Of a DNA stretch of 64,000 bases, positions 22,901 through 36,599 are shown in pieces (position 1 is the stretch's first letter; every line of letters begins with the position of its first letter). A program made the translations under genes and the position numbers. The DNA comes from Dermanyssus gallinae (Eukaryota > Arthropoda > Arachnida > Mesostigmata > Dermanyssidae): the NCBI GenBank assembly GCA_003439945.1, contig QVRM01002126.1:124001-188000 (forward strand), written 5' to 3'. The notes beneath the pieces are model-generated. The model did no database searches. It had not been told where the DNA came from and saw only the letters and a list, made by a program, of their open reading frames with translations.

Positions 22901-22982
22901 CGGGTTTCCGATAAAGCAATAAAGGGCAAGGGCCAAGGAAGCAGATGCAGTATCATTTCAATGTCGTGAATATGAGACTTGA
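19905..22982 (-). mobile_element. 5'-truncated APE-type LINE, relative of 56896-60606
   Basis: Minus strand. The endonuclease part, 22818-22186 (210 residues), has ALFIRDDYVV, GDANIDLL, ETCIDHIYC and TFSDHFTTF, the catalytic Asp/Asn and Ser-Asp-His motifs of exonuclease-endonuclease-phosphatase proteins. The codons just before GDANIDLL are deleted relative to the better copy. RT pieces lie at 21574-21383 and 21237-20767 (LLFNIFVNDIFTIPNHAK, LTLFADDTTALFVGG). ORF1 and the endonuclease N terminus are absent. Frameshifts and stops make it inactive. Confidence 0.8.
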
Positions 22983-24140
22983 AAACAACAACAACAACGA
23001 CAACAAACACAGGAAGGCTGTTAGCAATGAAGGTTGAGTTCTCGGCAAGACGCTAGCTGGATTGTTAGCGATACACGATACAGAGGAGAACAACTTACGA
23101 ATGAACTTCGGTGCAGACACTGATTCTGCTGGGGCAACGCTGATTTCGTGAAATAAACATGGCTGGCCACGACCATCGACCATTTAAATAAGTGCTTACC
23201 ATCCGAGTGCTCGGTTACGACTCAAGATCTCAGGGAAGAAGAAGTTTTCCGCTCAAGATCTTGTGTTACAAGTTCAGCGTTAAAATCCCTTCTAAAATAT
23301 GTTTATGGGTTCCCCCTCGACGTAAAGACATTGGGCAACTTGCACACGTGCATTTCACGTCTAATCCCTTTTTTGTTAAGCGTAGAGGCTTGCTTCTGAC
23401 AGCACAGTGAGACCTCATAGTGATTATCTTAGCTATCCCAAGCTAGGAACTCATTAAAAGCAGACATCATATATCCTGAACGTGTACCGGTTAATCATAT
23501 CCTATTCTTGGCGCATAACATATTTCAACATGTAAAGCATAACATGTCCAACATAAACTGTATATTTGTTTGTGCGTCCGAGCAAAGTTCACAATGTTTT
23601 CTTATGGAGATCCACGCAATTATAAAGTCTGAGAAGACACGCTGAGTATATAGAAAGAAGTGTTGAGATGTCATTCTAGTATCAATATTATGATTCCTAT
23701 TCAATTTATGCCTACCATTGTTATGTTTATTATGAACTGTGTTTGTGTTAATACTACTGTCTTAGTATTTTTGTCTTAATGATGCGAGTACAAGAACGGA
23801 AGATAAATAATGGTCAGTTGAGCATTTGTGACAAAAGACGATTCTGATTTGTGTGCCATAATATCATAAGGACCGTACTTAGTGAAATATTTTACGCCGT
23901 TGAGCAAAGTCTGCCTACTTAATCACCCAAGCTGGTACACTGCTGATGTTCCGACAGTACGTCGATGATAGTTGTTTGTAAGTGTACGCGCTGGTACTCC
24001 CTTCATCTCCACCGTATTCAAGATCACCCCCAGTTTGCGCTGTTAAAAGCACTCTTTACAGCTTCCAGCAGTATCAGTAGGCAAATATGAAGGACTCTGG
24101 GGCTTTTCTGTCGTTCCTCTTCGGCCTTAACGAGTATCTT
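22983..24140. other. Diverged copy of intergenic block sequence, no gene recognised
   Basis: 22985-23200 and 23580-23990 resemble 10290-10500 and 10560-10950 of block A, so the flank of copy 2 resumes after the LINE with a loss of about 700 bases. No coding gene seen. Confidence 0.45.
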
Positions 24141-24149
24141 GGCACTCCT

Positions 24150-24600
24150 TTATTAGACATTTGATCGCTTCCGGGGGTATGCCGTACGTTCGGCGTCTGA
24201 TAGCGTCGTATCTGGCCAGCCAGACGAAGTGCGAGTTACGACGGCAGGGAGTACGCGATGACCGCAGGTGTACCACAAGGGGGTCAACCGGTGGGCCTTA
24301 GAGGGGGTCAACCGGTGGATGAAGTCTCACCATTTAATGTTAGCACCATAAAAGAGCGAGCCGGTCCTGCTTATTCGACGGAGCTGGATATCCGTGTGGA
24401 CGACCACATGATCCAGATACTCAAGCAGGTCAAAAACCTGGGCGTTGTGCTCGATAGAAACTTGCGCTGCAGAACCCACATTGAATATGTAACGGCCAAG
24501 GTCAATAATCCCGGTCATGTAGGTTAGGGAATCACCAGGTTTGTAGTGAGTTTGAGAGTCCCAAACTAGCCAGACCAAAAGGTATGCAATATTAATTTTT
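24150..24600 (+). mobile_element. LINE reverse-transcriptase fragment
   Basis: Plus strand. VRRLIASYLASQTKCEL is followed by AGVPQGGQPVG (the GVPQGS block) and, in frame at 24380-24510, DDHMIQILKQVKNLGVVLD...LRCRTHIEYV, the usual region after the catalytic block. The FADD block itself is missing. A 16-base direct repeat (24279-24294 and 24303-24318) sits in the gap. Confidence 0.55.
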
Positions 24601-25379
24601 GTTCCTGGCTCTCTGTGAAAAAAGTTGTTTGTAAATGCCTTAGGTCCTAAATTGATTAACGACAGTCATACTGTTATGTACGAATAGTGTAGTATTAATT
24701 TTAGTCATTTCACAGCTTAGTTGCATTTGCCAGGATATTCACACAATGTTGTCGTTTTTGCAACACTAGCGTTCATCCTAATTTGAGAGGTAGTGCAGAT
24801 ATCGCTAAAGCAAATGCCTATTTTGTAGTATTGAAAGTTTCCAAATAATTGCGCTATTAAGTATCTTTAAAACAGGATTAGTACATTGGAAAATGTGCGG
24901 CAAGCAGATTTGCTAAATCAGACTGGCACTCACAGATGAAGTTGGGAGATAGATAATTCCTATATTAGACGCTATAAACCCTTGATTGAAATATTGAGTG
25001 GTGCTAAAAACAACGGCAGGAACATACAAGAAGATTGAAGAACAACAACAGCGCTTTTTACAACAAAGAATTGTTGAAGATTTTGGCAAATGCCAGACAC
25101 TCTACATTCGGAAACTATAGATATTTTTGCATATGTCGAAATAGATAGAAAATGCGGTCATCGTTGTTATACAATAACACAAGGTCTTACAGCATTCGTC
25201 CAAAAAACTTTGGGATATAATACAACTCGACAAAACAATCATTTTTTTCGCCAATGAAACAAGGGGGCTGCCCCAAGGCTTACCGTACTTATCTTTACAG
25301 ATGATTCTCTTACTGAATGAATACAAAAACGGCTAGAAAGGTTGTCTAGCAGATATTTTTACTTGGACTAAGACCCATC
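24601..25379. other. Intergenic, nothing recognised
   Basis: No domain, RNA gene or repeat recognised. Short frames on both strands are unconvincing. Confidence 0.4.
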
Positions 25380-25770
25380 CGTCATATTCATGGCCGCTCC
25401 GATGTTTTCAGTTCGTTCATGGTCGTGGGATTATTAGCGCACAATTTCAGCGTACTCTTCAAGAAACCCCGACAATCGATATCTTGAAGGTTTCCGCTAG
25501 AAGAAATTACCCATTCGGAACATTTCGTGCTCAAGAACTCGACTGTTTTGCCGCGTGTGTGGGTTGATGTTGTTCAAATTCGGCCAAAAACAACCGATAT
25601 TTCTCAACAGTGTTCCACATTATCTGCTACAGCGGCGATATTTGCAGCCGAATGAGCGCTCTGTGTTCTCCCACGTACTGAACCTCTCCTGTGAAATGTT
25701 TACTTTGATTCACGAATGGTGCTTTCACAAGGCCGGCCATGTCGACCGAAACCTGCATGAAGCGCTCACT
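25380..25770 (-). mobile_element. Possible DDE (mariner/Tc1-like) transposase remnant
   Basis: The minus strand around 25380-25460 reads GFLKSTLKLCANNPTTMNEL, resembling the block after the last catalytic Asp in many invertebrate mariner-type transposases (WGxLKxxVYxNxPxTIxEL). Upstream, around 25560-25690, GTLLRNIGCFWPNLNNIN resembles the helix-turn-helix linker of the same proteins. The middle is missing and stops are frequent. Confidence 0.35.
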
Positions 25771-25895
25771 AGCATGCCCGCACAGCGTTTCATGATTAAA
25801 TTTCAGGATCTCTTCGTTGTTCTTCTGTTGAGTAACGCTTCATTTTTGTATTGTCATGTAAACACTTGTAAGGAGATACTTAATTATTCCTATAA

Positions 25896-26004
<109 letters not shown>

Positions 26005-26204
26005 TGTTCTCGGCATGCCAACCGAGAGTGGTAGTGCAGCAATCTCTTCGTAAGAGCCAGGCAGGCAAGATACTTTGCACATCGTGAGCCGACAGATGCA
26101 TTCCGTGTAATAAATATCGGATTGCTGAGGATATTTAGAAAAACAAGTCTATAATAACTGCATACAAATGGCCTCCGCGTTTTGCCGCAGCTCGTTCTAT
26201 TTCA

Positions 26205-27965
26205 TAAAAATAAACAAAATATTTGAGTCAAGTCAAAAACACCTTTATTCAAAGGTCATATATGCCTAAGTATACATTGTTTTTTACCAAAAAACTACAT
26301 CTGAATATAGTTATAACAAAAATCAGGTCTGTCGATTTCGCAGACTTCGTGGAACTCTTCACGAGAATGTGTTGTTTATCTTCACTGAGCGCGCAACGTT
26401 CAGTAATCTAACATTCGCTCCACTTCGTAGTTCAGTGTCTACAAATTTAAACATACTCTGGTCAGTTCCGAGACAGCACAACTTTTTATACAGCGATATA
26501 CCACCTCGTTTGTGTAACTTTTCACGATACGCATTCACGAGGAATATTACATCTTATTGACACTAGTCTAATAACCCGTCTTTAACGTTTTGAATTGCTA
26601 GTTGAATTATACTTGTGGAATTGTCAACTGCTGAGTATATTTTTAAATCGTCCGCAAATAAGAAATGAGTGATACCTTTTGAAATCACTGTTGGAAGATC
26701 AAGGACGTATATTCTGAAGAGCAGGAGCCCCATGCACGATCCTTGCGGCACCCCTGAGGTGCAGGGGAGAAAGTCACTTTCCACGTTACGGACTTTCATA
26801 GTAAATCTTAGCCCGGTAAGGCATGCTGACACCCATTGACGAGTTGTGGAATCAAGGTCAATACTTTCTAATGTTTGTAACATTCGTTTGTGATTCGCCT
26901 CGTCAAATGCCTTTGAAAAATATATGCTATGAAATGCTCTACGACTATTTATGTATAGGCTTCAATCGTGAATCATAGATATAAGTTGTGTCTCTGTGAA
27001 ACGGCCCCTGGCGAACCCATGCTGATTTGTGTCAATCAATATGCTACACACTAAAAAGTTTTTAAGATGATCAACGAATAACTTCTCCATTAGAATACAC
27101 GCGAGGGATAGTTGAGCCACCGGCCGGTAGTTTTCCACCGAATCCTCAGCAACTTATTTAAAATACAGGCGTCACAATTGACCTTCGAAATAACGAAGGG
27201 ACTTGCCCATCACAGTACGATATCTGGAATATGTACAGTAATGGTTCGGCGATAAAATCACAAATGTTTTTATAAACAAATAGTGATATACTATCTGCTG
27301 TATTCTGCACTTGTTCTTAAGTGTCTTGATATTTTTGATTGTCTTTGAGTGAAGTTAAAAACTGCCTATGTATTGTTCGGTCATGAAGTCTTTCGATACG
27401 CACGCGATTTGTCCGTGGCGGCGGCTGAGCATCCGAATGTGTATAATCAGAGGTGAACAGTTTGGAGAATGCCACCGCTTTACTTTGGTTATTCTCAATA
27501 AGCACATTATCGACCTTTAGTAGAGGGATGTCCTCGGAGTCGCTTACTCGCGTAGCGATAAAATGATTTAGCATCTTTTGAAGTTAGTTGTGACTCTTCA
27601 ATGATTCTCAATCTTGTCGAGGTCTTCCTGAGTTTCACTGAAATGCTTTCAGTCGCATTCTCAGTCATAAGCTCCTCTAACCGTCGGACATGGCTTCGAA
27701 GACTCGTTATAGCGGGATTGGTATTATAACTATTTCTTTGGGGTGCAAGTACCTCGATAAGAATGTGTGTATAATCGACAAATATCTTGTACATCTCCTC
27801 AATGTCAACACATCTTGCAAAGAATCTTCTTCTCCAGTTTACGCAGAACCCGCCACCCGGCTTTAAGGAGTGGGAAGTAGGGACCGGAATTGAGAACCTG
27901 AGCGCTCGATGAGTGTTTACCTTAGACCAATCATCAAAGAGCAAGCAAGTTTTAGAATTCAAATA
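26205..27965 (-). mobile_element. Jockey/CR1-like LINE remnant
   Basis: Minus strand. The linker between endonuclease and RT is at 27962-27507 (PAITSLRSHVRRLEELM, SQLTSKDAKSFYRYASKRL). At 26883-26563 the RT reads TRQWVSACLTGLRFTMKV, SGVPQGSCMGLLLFRIYV and THFLFADDLKIYSA, with an intact FADD. The 3' end lies near 26220, marked by a short TTGACTTGACTCAAAT-like tail. Stops and deletions occur between blocks. Confidence 0.75.
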
Positions 27966-28257
27966 TTTATTCCTTATATTACTGGAAGAGAATAAAAAGA
28001 TTAAAAAAAATAACCGTTGCCTTGCAGCAATGAATTGAAAATTAAACTTGGCATAGCATGTACTATTTATTTATCTATTCAGTAGGCTAAATAGTGCACA
28101 TGTCCAACAAGTCCTGTATATATGTACTTGGATTTTTGTTTTTTTGTAAATTCGCACAGTTACCGCTAGTGGTATGGCCGTAATTACTAGAATAATCCAA
28201 CCATAACGCAAGGTTGGCGCAGAGAAACATGACGTCTCCACCGGAGTCTACCAAACA

Positions 28258-28316
28258 AAGTAGCTTTGTGGCAAGGCCATTGCTTTGCATTCGGGAGGTT
28301 TTGGGTTCAAGACCTG
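28258..28316 (+). mobile_element. tRNA-derived SINE-like head, related to 6988-7062
   Basis: GTGGCAAGGCCATTGC then TTTGCATTCGGGAGG and a B box GGGTTCAAGACC (28303-28314). It shares GCATTCGGGAGG with the minus-strand copy at 6988-7062. Confidence 0.45.
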
Positions 28317-28394
28317 AATGAATGAATAAAACACAGCTTTATTCATGAGTACTTGCAAATACGCTCGAAAGCGTTCAGCCTCTGTACTGCGGAG

Positions 28395-28985
28395 GTTGCC
28401 TAGGGGCTAGAACCAAGATCATGTGCTCGTTGCGTCGAAAGAAAAAGAAACATTTCTCAAGAGCCTCAGCCGCAGAACACCTTCTGCTTTTAAGCCTCCA
28501 TGAGGTTGTTCGTAAGCTTTTCTATGCGAGCGATTGCTTGCTTTCTCGTCTCGATACTCTCGGCCTCTTTTCTCATGTTTTGCTTGTGGCACTAATGTAC
28601 TATTACCTCGAGCCTCAGAGCAGCGGACCTAATGTTCACCCGCTTGTTCGAGTACTTGTCCGTTAACAACCCAAACATGTTGGTCGTGTCTTGGATCTTG
28701 CCAAACGCCTCATCGAAGTCCCTCGGCGGATCATTCGTTTTGACGTTTTGGCCGGGTTTGCTCTTCTTGTCTGCCTGCCTGACGAGCGAGGCTGGATGAT
28801 CCAGCAGCTCCAACTGCCTCGCCGGGTCATCTGGCCGGTCTGGCGAGTGCGGCCGAGGCCCCGCTTCCACCTCCTGTCTGGTCGCTCGCTGGTGTAGCTG
28901 CAGCGTTATGCGCCCCTGATATATAAGGGAGATATGTGTACACACACTTATCAAGCGAATAAACCAATCAATCAATGTGATCATT
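28395..28985 (-). mobile_element. Possible LINE ORF1 remnant
   Basis: Minus-strand frame 28984-28592 is rich in charged residues and ends FGKIQDTTNMFGLLTDKYSN...RSAALRLEV. After a stop it continues MRKEAESIETRKQAIARIEK, a likely coiled coil. This resembles the N-terminal half of retrotransposon ORF1 proteins, but no defining motif is present. Confidence 0.3.
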
Positions 28986-29340
28986 TACATCTCCTGCGTC
29001 CGTCGCGTTCATGATCTTCTCGCCGTCTATCAGGATGACCGAGCTTGCCGTCACCCCAGCGACTCAATGTCCGACTGGTCAGGGCCCTTTCCTTTCCACT
29101 TTATGGTTTATGTTTAAGGTGTTTCCGCTTCGCTCTGCTGAAGAGGTCTTGTTTACACTGTACAGCGGCTTAGATCCTCGCCCCACCGTCGTACGGCAAT
29201 AGACAGTGCGCCAAAATTGTCACTGAGTTTCGCACATCACTAGAGTATCTCATTAGGTTTACCTTCCTGCACTCACACGGGAAGCGTGATTCCTCGGAGT
29301 TCCGTTCATACAAGGCCGCACTTCTCGGCGATCTTTCATC
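28986..29340. other. Intergenic, nothing recognised
   Basis: Unique sequence before block B. No supported feature. Confidence 0.4.
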
Positions 29341-30905
29341 TCGGTCTATTTATTTATAGATGTAATATGGCGATAAAAGAGACAGAGACGCCGTAGCGTT
29401 CGTATAGTAATAATGTTAAACGATGGAATCGAAGCTTCACGAACATTCGACATCTCGAATGTTCCACCTGTCTTCTTCGCTGATTGGTCGGTTCAAACAA
29501 CGCATTATGACAGCGTGCGTTGTCTTCGGCGGTGACGCCGCCCTAGGTACGTAGGTCTGATTATGATGACGCTGCTGATGTTATGGTTATGGCGCAGCAA
29601 AGCGACAATGGTGCACGGGGGCCCTATTGTCACCAGCACGCACCGCTTAGCGGTCTCAATGTTGTGGCTGGTGACAATTCCCTGGTCGTCGAGATGCACG
29701 TTCAATGACGTACGCGGACGATTAGTGCTTTGGTTTCGTCGCTTTGCACGTTGGATTGGATGCCCGGTCGACTTACTGGCGCCGTGTCGGTTATCGACAG
29801 TGTAGTAAATGGCTGTGTGGCTAGTAGTAATAGTTGGCTACGGTGTGTTTAGCTTTGTCACACTAATTTAAATTTTTCTTTTTTTTAATGAAAATGACAC
29901 TACGATGCTTGATAGTCGTTAACAAGATGACGATAATTTCAACCATATGTGAAAGAGAGAGTGTGACCACAGAAACAAAAAGTGGTACAAATACACAAGC
30001 CAAAGCTATGGCCAAACTAACTCTAGTGCAAAATCTGTATCCATGACGTGTATCGCAAGTTACACAAACAATCTATTTTTTTTATAATTGTTAACTTGAA
30101 TTTTAAAGATTTTAGAACAACAAATAAAGCGTTTGTGTGTGCGAATGCAGCTCTACTGCGAGCGGAGTTGGAAAGCGCCAATTAACTGGGCAACGGTAGA
30201 CAACCTAATTTAAACAATTATTTGGCCACAATGTTTTACCCAATTGAATGAAATTATGTTTGGGCTGGAAGTATAAGCGAGTAAACTCGAATCTATATAC
30301 ATGCAGCACGCTCACGTAAGCGGACATGGTAAAGTCCAGATATGCAGGTTATATGCTAAAAAGTTTCCTGAACGGAAGTTGGTCTACGAAGCGCTATATA
30401 TATAGTTCACCTCGGACGCGTGATCTCGTGCTTTGGGTATATTCACTAGCCTCCAGGATCTCGCTATGCAACGGACTATTGACCAACATTAAATCGTGCA
30501 TTATAACAATTGAGTCCGATTCATGTGGAAAAGTGCCTTGAGTAAACTTGAGTATCCCGTATACAACAATATGATCAATTTTATAATACTATGCATATAT
30601 TAAAGCAAAATAAATACGCATGCTTATTTGCATATTGCTTTAAAGATCTGACATGACTCTTGAAACACACTAGATACGGAGTATCTCAGAATTCGCTCAA
30701 CAAATGCTGAGGTCTAGTACCACTCGGAAAAAAATTCTCAATGACACGAAGGGCGGAAATGTCTTATTTTGAAGTCAGAGCGAAGTTACTAAAAATGGTT
30801 GTACCAAGCTTTTCATCCTGGCATATCTTCACTAAATCTGCGAATACGAGAGTCCCAGACAGCCTATCGACAAACCAATCATAGTGTTTGGAAGAAAAAT
30901 TTGCA
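29341..30905. other. Duplicated intergenic stretch, no gene recognised
   Basis: Counterpart of 4974-6540. The match stops at a short (AT)n run (30905-30916). Confidence 0.5.
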
Positions 30906-30923
30906 TATATATATATGACTTAC

Positions 30924-31579
30924 CTTGGCTGAAAAATTGGCATGTTCTTCACCGCACTTTTTACAAGCCTTTGACACACAACGTTCAAACTTTGTCTGAT
31001 AGCTGAAATAATATTATAGCATTAAACACATTTGAGGTTAGAACTTGAACTTAACTTTCAGGTGTGGGGAAGTACACACTAGTAATTATGAATGTTCATA
31101 TATATTTCCTAATCCTGTTCAAATTTCCCGCAATGCTTTCTACCAGGATGTACCCATGGTTATTACTGTTAAGAACGGGCTGTGATATATCATACACATA
31201 CACACTTACATTCAATGTTCAGAGCAGCAATTACGTTAGATATAGTCAAGAGAATCTAGCATAAAGGTGCCCATTGCTTATATATATATAAAGAGTTGGC
31301 AGCGGAGTGTTGATGTTTTGTTTACAAACATATTATTCATTGTTTGTGTTTGGCAGAATATACCATACCAGCAGGCCAGTGGGACGCGATCTTGCTTTTC
31401 CATATCGAGAACGGCCTGAAAGTAGCCGGATTGACGAACATTGCATTTGTACAGAGAGAGACCAGCCTTTTCCACGAGACAGGGCATCAGTTTCAGATAC
31501 TCCTCCTTTCCGGGTCCGTTGCAACGATACCTCAACTCTGTGCCCGCGGCGTCAACGAACATCTTCAGCATTATCTGAC
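30924..31579 (-). pseudogene. Two upstream exons of a cysteine-rich protein gene (orphaned)
   Basis: Minus strand. Exon 1 spans about 31579-31369 (GQIMLKMFVDAAGTELRYRC, KEEYLKLMPCLVEKAGL, QDRVPLAC), ending in a donor TG/GTATGG. Exon 2 spans 31002-30924: TTATTTCAG/CTATCAG, reading YQTKFERCVSKACKKCG and EEHANFSAK, ending AAG/GTAAGT, a consensus donor. The phases join (TG+C gives Cys), producing VPLACCYQTKF. Exon 2 ends in phase 0, the phase at which the exon at 7215-7373 in block A begins. Cysteines are numerous, suggesting an extracellular protein; the family was not identified. The 5' limit of exon 1 is uncertain, since its acceptor (GCGCAAAG) is weak. No last exon exists in block B. Confidence 0.5.
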
Positions 31580-31610
31580 CTTTGCGCCCGCAACGTAAGA
31601 ACCATGCCAC

Positions 31611-33524
31611 AAACCAACAAATGTAAACTCGATGAACCCCTCTGTCATATTGTGAAGTTGTACGTCGTCGTAACTCCTTTTATCAAGTGTTATACGCTAA
31701 CAAATCGGAATTTAAATATAAATCTATATAATTTTCGCGGAATAGCATTCTTGATAAAACCCTTTCAAGCACTGGGCCTGAAGTCCGACCGAAGTCCCGA
31801 ATTAACATTCGTCTAAATCGTGATCGCGAGCCGTGTTGAGACATCCTTTTTTAGCGCAATATTTATCTTTACGGTGATCGCTTGGCAACACTTGGCTACG
31901 CATCCGTAAGCGACCTATCCTGTACGCATATGATAAAAACATTTAACATTTACATTTTTATTGTAGACTCATTTTAAGTTAAAGTAAACTATTTATTTTC
32001 AAATTAAATCTCAGATTGTCTCAATTTTATTATACAAATATTTTTAAAAACATTTATTATAAAAATATAACTTAACGGATTATTAAGAAAATTTTTTAAC
32101 TTTGTTTCTATAATACTAAACTAAATAATAAACTACTAGCAAGGGACGCCCCAATAGTAGTGATAATATCCGCCTTATAACTCGTACGTTTAGCTTGATG
32201 AACATCCCACAGGATATACATAGATTTCCCCACAAAGGCTCTCACAAAAGGAGTGCATCCAGGCGTGACTCATATCGCTTCGAAGGCATCCTGTTTACGA
32301 TTTTGGTGAAAAGGTTGTACACTACAGGACTAAAACCTCTCAGCGACTGCCCCCTGTGCGCTATTCCCGTACGCTATGTACGTATGCGATTTGCCTCGGC
32401 CGGCCGTGGATGCTGTTACTCCAAGAAGATTCGTCAGGGGTTCCCCGGAATAATCAAACTAAAACCAGTGCTGGCTGGTAGGACACTACCATAAGCTACC
32501 TCTTTAGCCAAGCCATAGCGTGATCATACTGGTTTTATCATTTTCAGTAAAGAAATGTGACAATTGGATTTTGAGTCAATTCGGTCTTGGACAATGGTAA
32601 GGTACAAAAAATAAAATTTATTTATCGTAGTAGAAGTACTATAGAAGTTTAACCGAAGGATTTCGTAGTATCTAGGGTATCTACGCAGCGTCATCCTTTG
32701 CATATGCTTATATTACACCGAACTTCTTGTCAAGCTCTTTAACGAATCGGATGCCAATTATCTTTCGTTTAGTCAATGAGCTCAACACAGGAAGATGGTT
32801 TTGTCACACACTATCTGGAGCTCACAATAGGATAATCAACGCAATCCGCCATACAGTCAAAAGAAGAAATCGCTTCCATATAGATCAAGCTACCTCCTTT
32901 TCCCCGAATTATGAAAAACACGTTGACTACCGCGATATAAAAGGCGATAAAAGGGGCAGTCGCTATCGGTAAAGCCTACCTCTATTTGCGCCGGACATTT
33001 CCACCGTTTAACCTTACATTTATCGCAAGCACGGATCGAAACACCATCAAATATATATTTGGATAATCCACATACGAATAATTATTAGCAAACATAAAAA
33101 AACAGTCTTCTTTTACTATTTTTTTCAAGTTACTACGTAGATACAAAAAACGAGACCAAAAACACATCACAGAATCACGGCTATTTTTGGAGAATTTCAA
33201 TAAAACGTCTATTTCTCGTTGGCAAGCATTACAATTGATTTTTATTGGAACACGCCAGTATGGCAAATTTTCTTTAATCATCAAGCTGAAATTTGCATTA
33301 CGAATATGTTCGTATTTACATACCCAAACAGGGTGCATTTTAAATAAATGAATGCAATTTGCATTGCCATCGAAAAATCTCGACAAGCCACGTCCGGACA
33401 GCCACTGTATCGGTAAAGCACCCAAACTTTTTTTTTCGGGCTGACTCTCAGCCAACACTTAACGACCACGGAACCGCTCTCGCATTGCATCGTGAGACGG
33501 AGGACCCCAATAGACAACAAATCT
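31611..33524. other. AT-rich intergenic stretch, no gene recognised
   Basis: 31928 onward matches 7590-9138. The first 300 bases are specific to block B and could hold an upstream exon of the cysteine-rich gene, but none could be supported. Confidence 0.4.
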
Positions 33525-33622
33525 GCAACGGTGGGGATCGAACCCGTACACCCACGTATCTCGTCCGGTGGCCGCAAGGCGCACGCGAATACTATGCACC
33601 AGCTCAGTCGCCAGTTCGACTC
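33525..33622 (-). mobile_element. tRNA-derived SINE-like sequence, block B copy
   Basis: Counterpart of 9139-9232, with the same B box GGGTTCGATCCC on the minus strand (33530-33541). Inherited through the block duplication, not an independent insertion. Confidence 0.45.
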
Positions 33623-33689
33623 GGTAACGATAACGGCACCTAACATAACCACTGTCGCTTCTCAGCACGACACTTACGACCTCACCTCA

Positions 33690-36599
33690 GCTTCGCTTCT
33701 TCGATTACTACTTACCAAGTCCCTGCGAGCAGTTGTTGGCTGTCCGCCGGAGAGCCTGCATCGAGAGTCTTTGAGCCGGATGCGGTGAACGGATTTGTTT
33801 GTGTCAAACTCGCGACTGACCTCCGAGCTTAATTCGTCGCCAATATTGTATAGTCGTAGTTATTCTAATAATAATAACACCAACAACAACAATTCGAATG
33901 ATGATGAGGGCGATGATGATGATTACGACTATACTATTAGTCTAACAATGATAGTAGTAATGTTCTCATTTTCAATGACGTTATCGTGGTTTTTCTGTTT
34001 GCTGGAGGAGGAGTAGAAACAACGATTTGCCTTCCCTCTTCCCATGCGTGGTGGTGGCTGGTGATGGTCAACGTTAAGTTTAACTTCACCGTCGTCGTCT
34101 TCGTAGTAGAGCTCATCTGTGCGTTTTACCTATGGTGAGCCTTTATTCGTGGTGGACATCTGTCTGCCTGTATGTCTGCCAGCCTTCCTGCCTGCTTTCC
34201 TATTTGTATGTATGTATCATATCTGCGTATATAAGTATGTATATCTGTATGTACGAATGAATGAATGACTGACTGTTTGTTGTAGGCGGCGTCCTGTCGT
34301 ATTCGCAAAGCTGCTGAAGCTGGCCCAGACATGCCACGCGTGGTCAGTCGTCTCACACACATCTATCGACAGATAAATAAATGAATGGATGGGTTGACGG
34401 ATAAATAGACGATCAATAGTTAGGTAGTTAGTTAGAGAGATTGATAGATGTCTGTTACAACGCTCGTGCCCATTTATGCTCATGCGCATAGCGAGGTAAG
34501 CAGTGGCTGAATAGTCATTGGTGTTGTCGTCAGCCGGCTTTGGCTTCACCAGGCCCAGCACAGCCAGCCAGTCAGCCGACCGGCCGATTCAATGGGCCTG
34601 TTAGCAATGCGGTTCAGTCGTAGGCAAGGAGGCAAGACGATAGTTAGCTGGCAGGCGATAGGCGATACTACAGAGAACAGCTTGCGAATGAACTTCAGTG
34701 CAGACACTGATTCTGCTGAGGCAACGCTGGTTTCGTGCAATGAACATGAATGGCGACGACCATCGACGAACAGACGATTCTTCACCGCCATCTTGTGCTG
34801 TAAATTCTAGGCAATCTATATACTCGTATATATATGTGTGTGTGGGCGTCCGAGTAAAATCCACAATGTTTGCTTATGAAGAACCACGCGACGATGAAGT
34901 CTGAGGAGACACGCTGAGTATACAGAAAGAAGTGTTGAAATGTCGTTTTAGTATCATTATTATGATTATGATTATTATTCATTTTTTGCCCACTATTGTC
35001 AAGTTGAGTAGGAACTATGCTTGTGTTAGTATGACTGTTTTAGTAGTACTGTCTCAATGATGCGAGTACAAGAACGAAAGATAACTGATGGTCAATTGTG
35101 CATTTGTGACGAAAAACGATCCTGATCTGTGTGTCATAATATCATGAGGACCGTAATAAAGGAAATATTTTACGCCGTTGAACAAAGCCTGCTTACTTAT
35201 TCACCCGAGCTAATACGCGCTGGCGTTCAGACAATATGTCAATTATTAGTTGTTTGTAAGTGTCTTAGGTCTTAAATTGATTAACAACAGTCATAATGAC
35301 ATATCCGAATAGTGAGAGTAATGAATAGAGACATCATATATATTATCCTAGCGTCCCCAAGCTGCGAATTCATTGAAAACAGACACTATATTGCATCTCC
35401 TGAACGTTTTGCGTTAAACCATATCATGTTGATTGATTGATCAGATTGATGATTCTTGCCGCACAAAGTATTCCAAGCTGAAAAGAGTCTATACAAAACG
35501 TACAATGCAGTACAACATTTTTTCGATTTCGGCAAATAAGCACTGCTACAGAAGCGGAACCACGGCGTTGTCTGATCACCTACATATTCTTACACGATCT
35601 TGTTCTTGCTGCCATCAAAGACTAAACACGGTTTGCACTAAAGCAAACCCATCTGATCATTATTCGTCAAATTTCGTTGACGGGATAAATAAGAGTAAAT
35701 GACCGGCAGCTCTGGCATAGAAGTCGCCGATTCAATCCCGACGCAACAAAGCTTTACATGTCGATGCGATCTTTCATTAGATTTGCAGATTTGGGTTATA
35801 TCTATAGAAAATAACTGAATACAAAACAAACCAGATAACTAAATACGCAGTTCCTGCAATGTCCCTGGCAAGTGCACTGTTCTTAGCACAAAAGATGCTT
35901 AACTTTAACGAAAAGAAACAAATCACGAATCAACTTTTAATATAAGGCTCACTTGATACATATATATATATAGGATAACCCATCCCCCCGAATTAGGATG
36001 GAATGTGCCGACGCAAGCCGAAGGAAACCACAGAAGATCAGATTTTTAGCAGTTGTTGACTATCCTCCTGTGGTAGACTATTTTAACTACTAATAGTTAA
36101 CGTACTGTCTGTGTTAACGTAAACAGCCGTACTGCCATAACATACTTTTTGTTCTGTGAGCAAATTTCGTGGCGCACCTGTGCTTTTCATCCTATTGGCG
36201 AAGCCATACTCAAACATATATTACTTAATATGTATTTGTTGCGGCGCGATTACGAAACTATTCCACTTTCATATGGGACTTACTATATTGTCATTGCATG
36301 TTAAAGTGTGTTTAGATAGTCATATGTATATATATATATATCAATTTATTTTCCGTATGATACATTATGTATATGTTACACGTATCACGATGGATTAGCT
36401 AAGCCAAAGTGCAATCCGTTTCGATGAGGTCAGGCCGGGACCACTTCAGAAGTGCGCGGCAAACGGAGGCAGCGTTCCCACTTCGTATGCCAAAATCCAC
36501 ACGTTGTTTGAAAAAGGAAGACGACCTGTTATCACCGGATGACAGGTTTCACAAGATGCCGACTTAGCGGATCAGCTGCTTGGTCCGAACGCCCGGAGC
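33690..36599. other. Copy of FEM1 3'-flank sequence and intergenic DNA
   Basis: Matches 9280-13190. Includes the 3'-flank-like part (33785-34160). It lacks the R1-like fragment and purine tract found at 11621-12425 in block A. No coding gene recognised. Confidence 0.5.

Noticed and set aside
32982..33458. 158-codon minus-strand ORF in block B
   Set aside because: The block A counterpart is broken by indels and no domain was recognised; part overlaps SINE-adjacent sequence.
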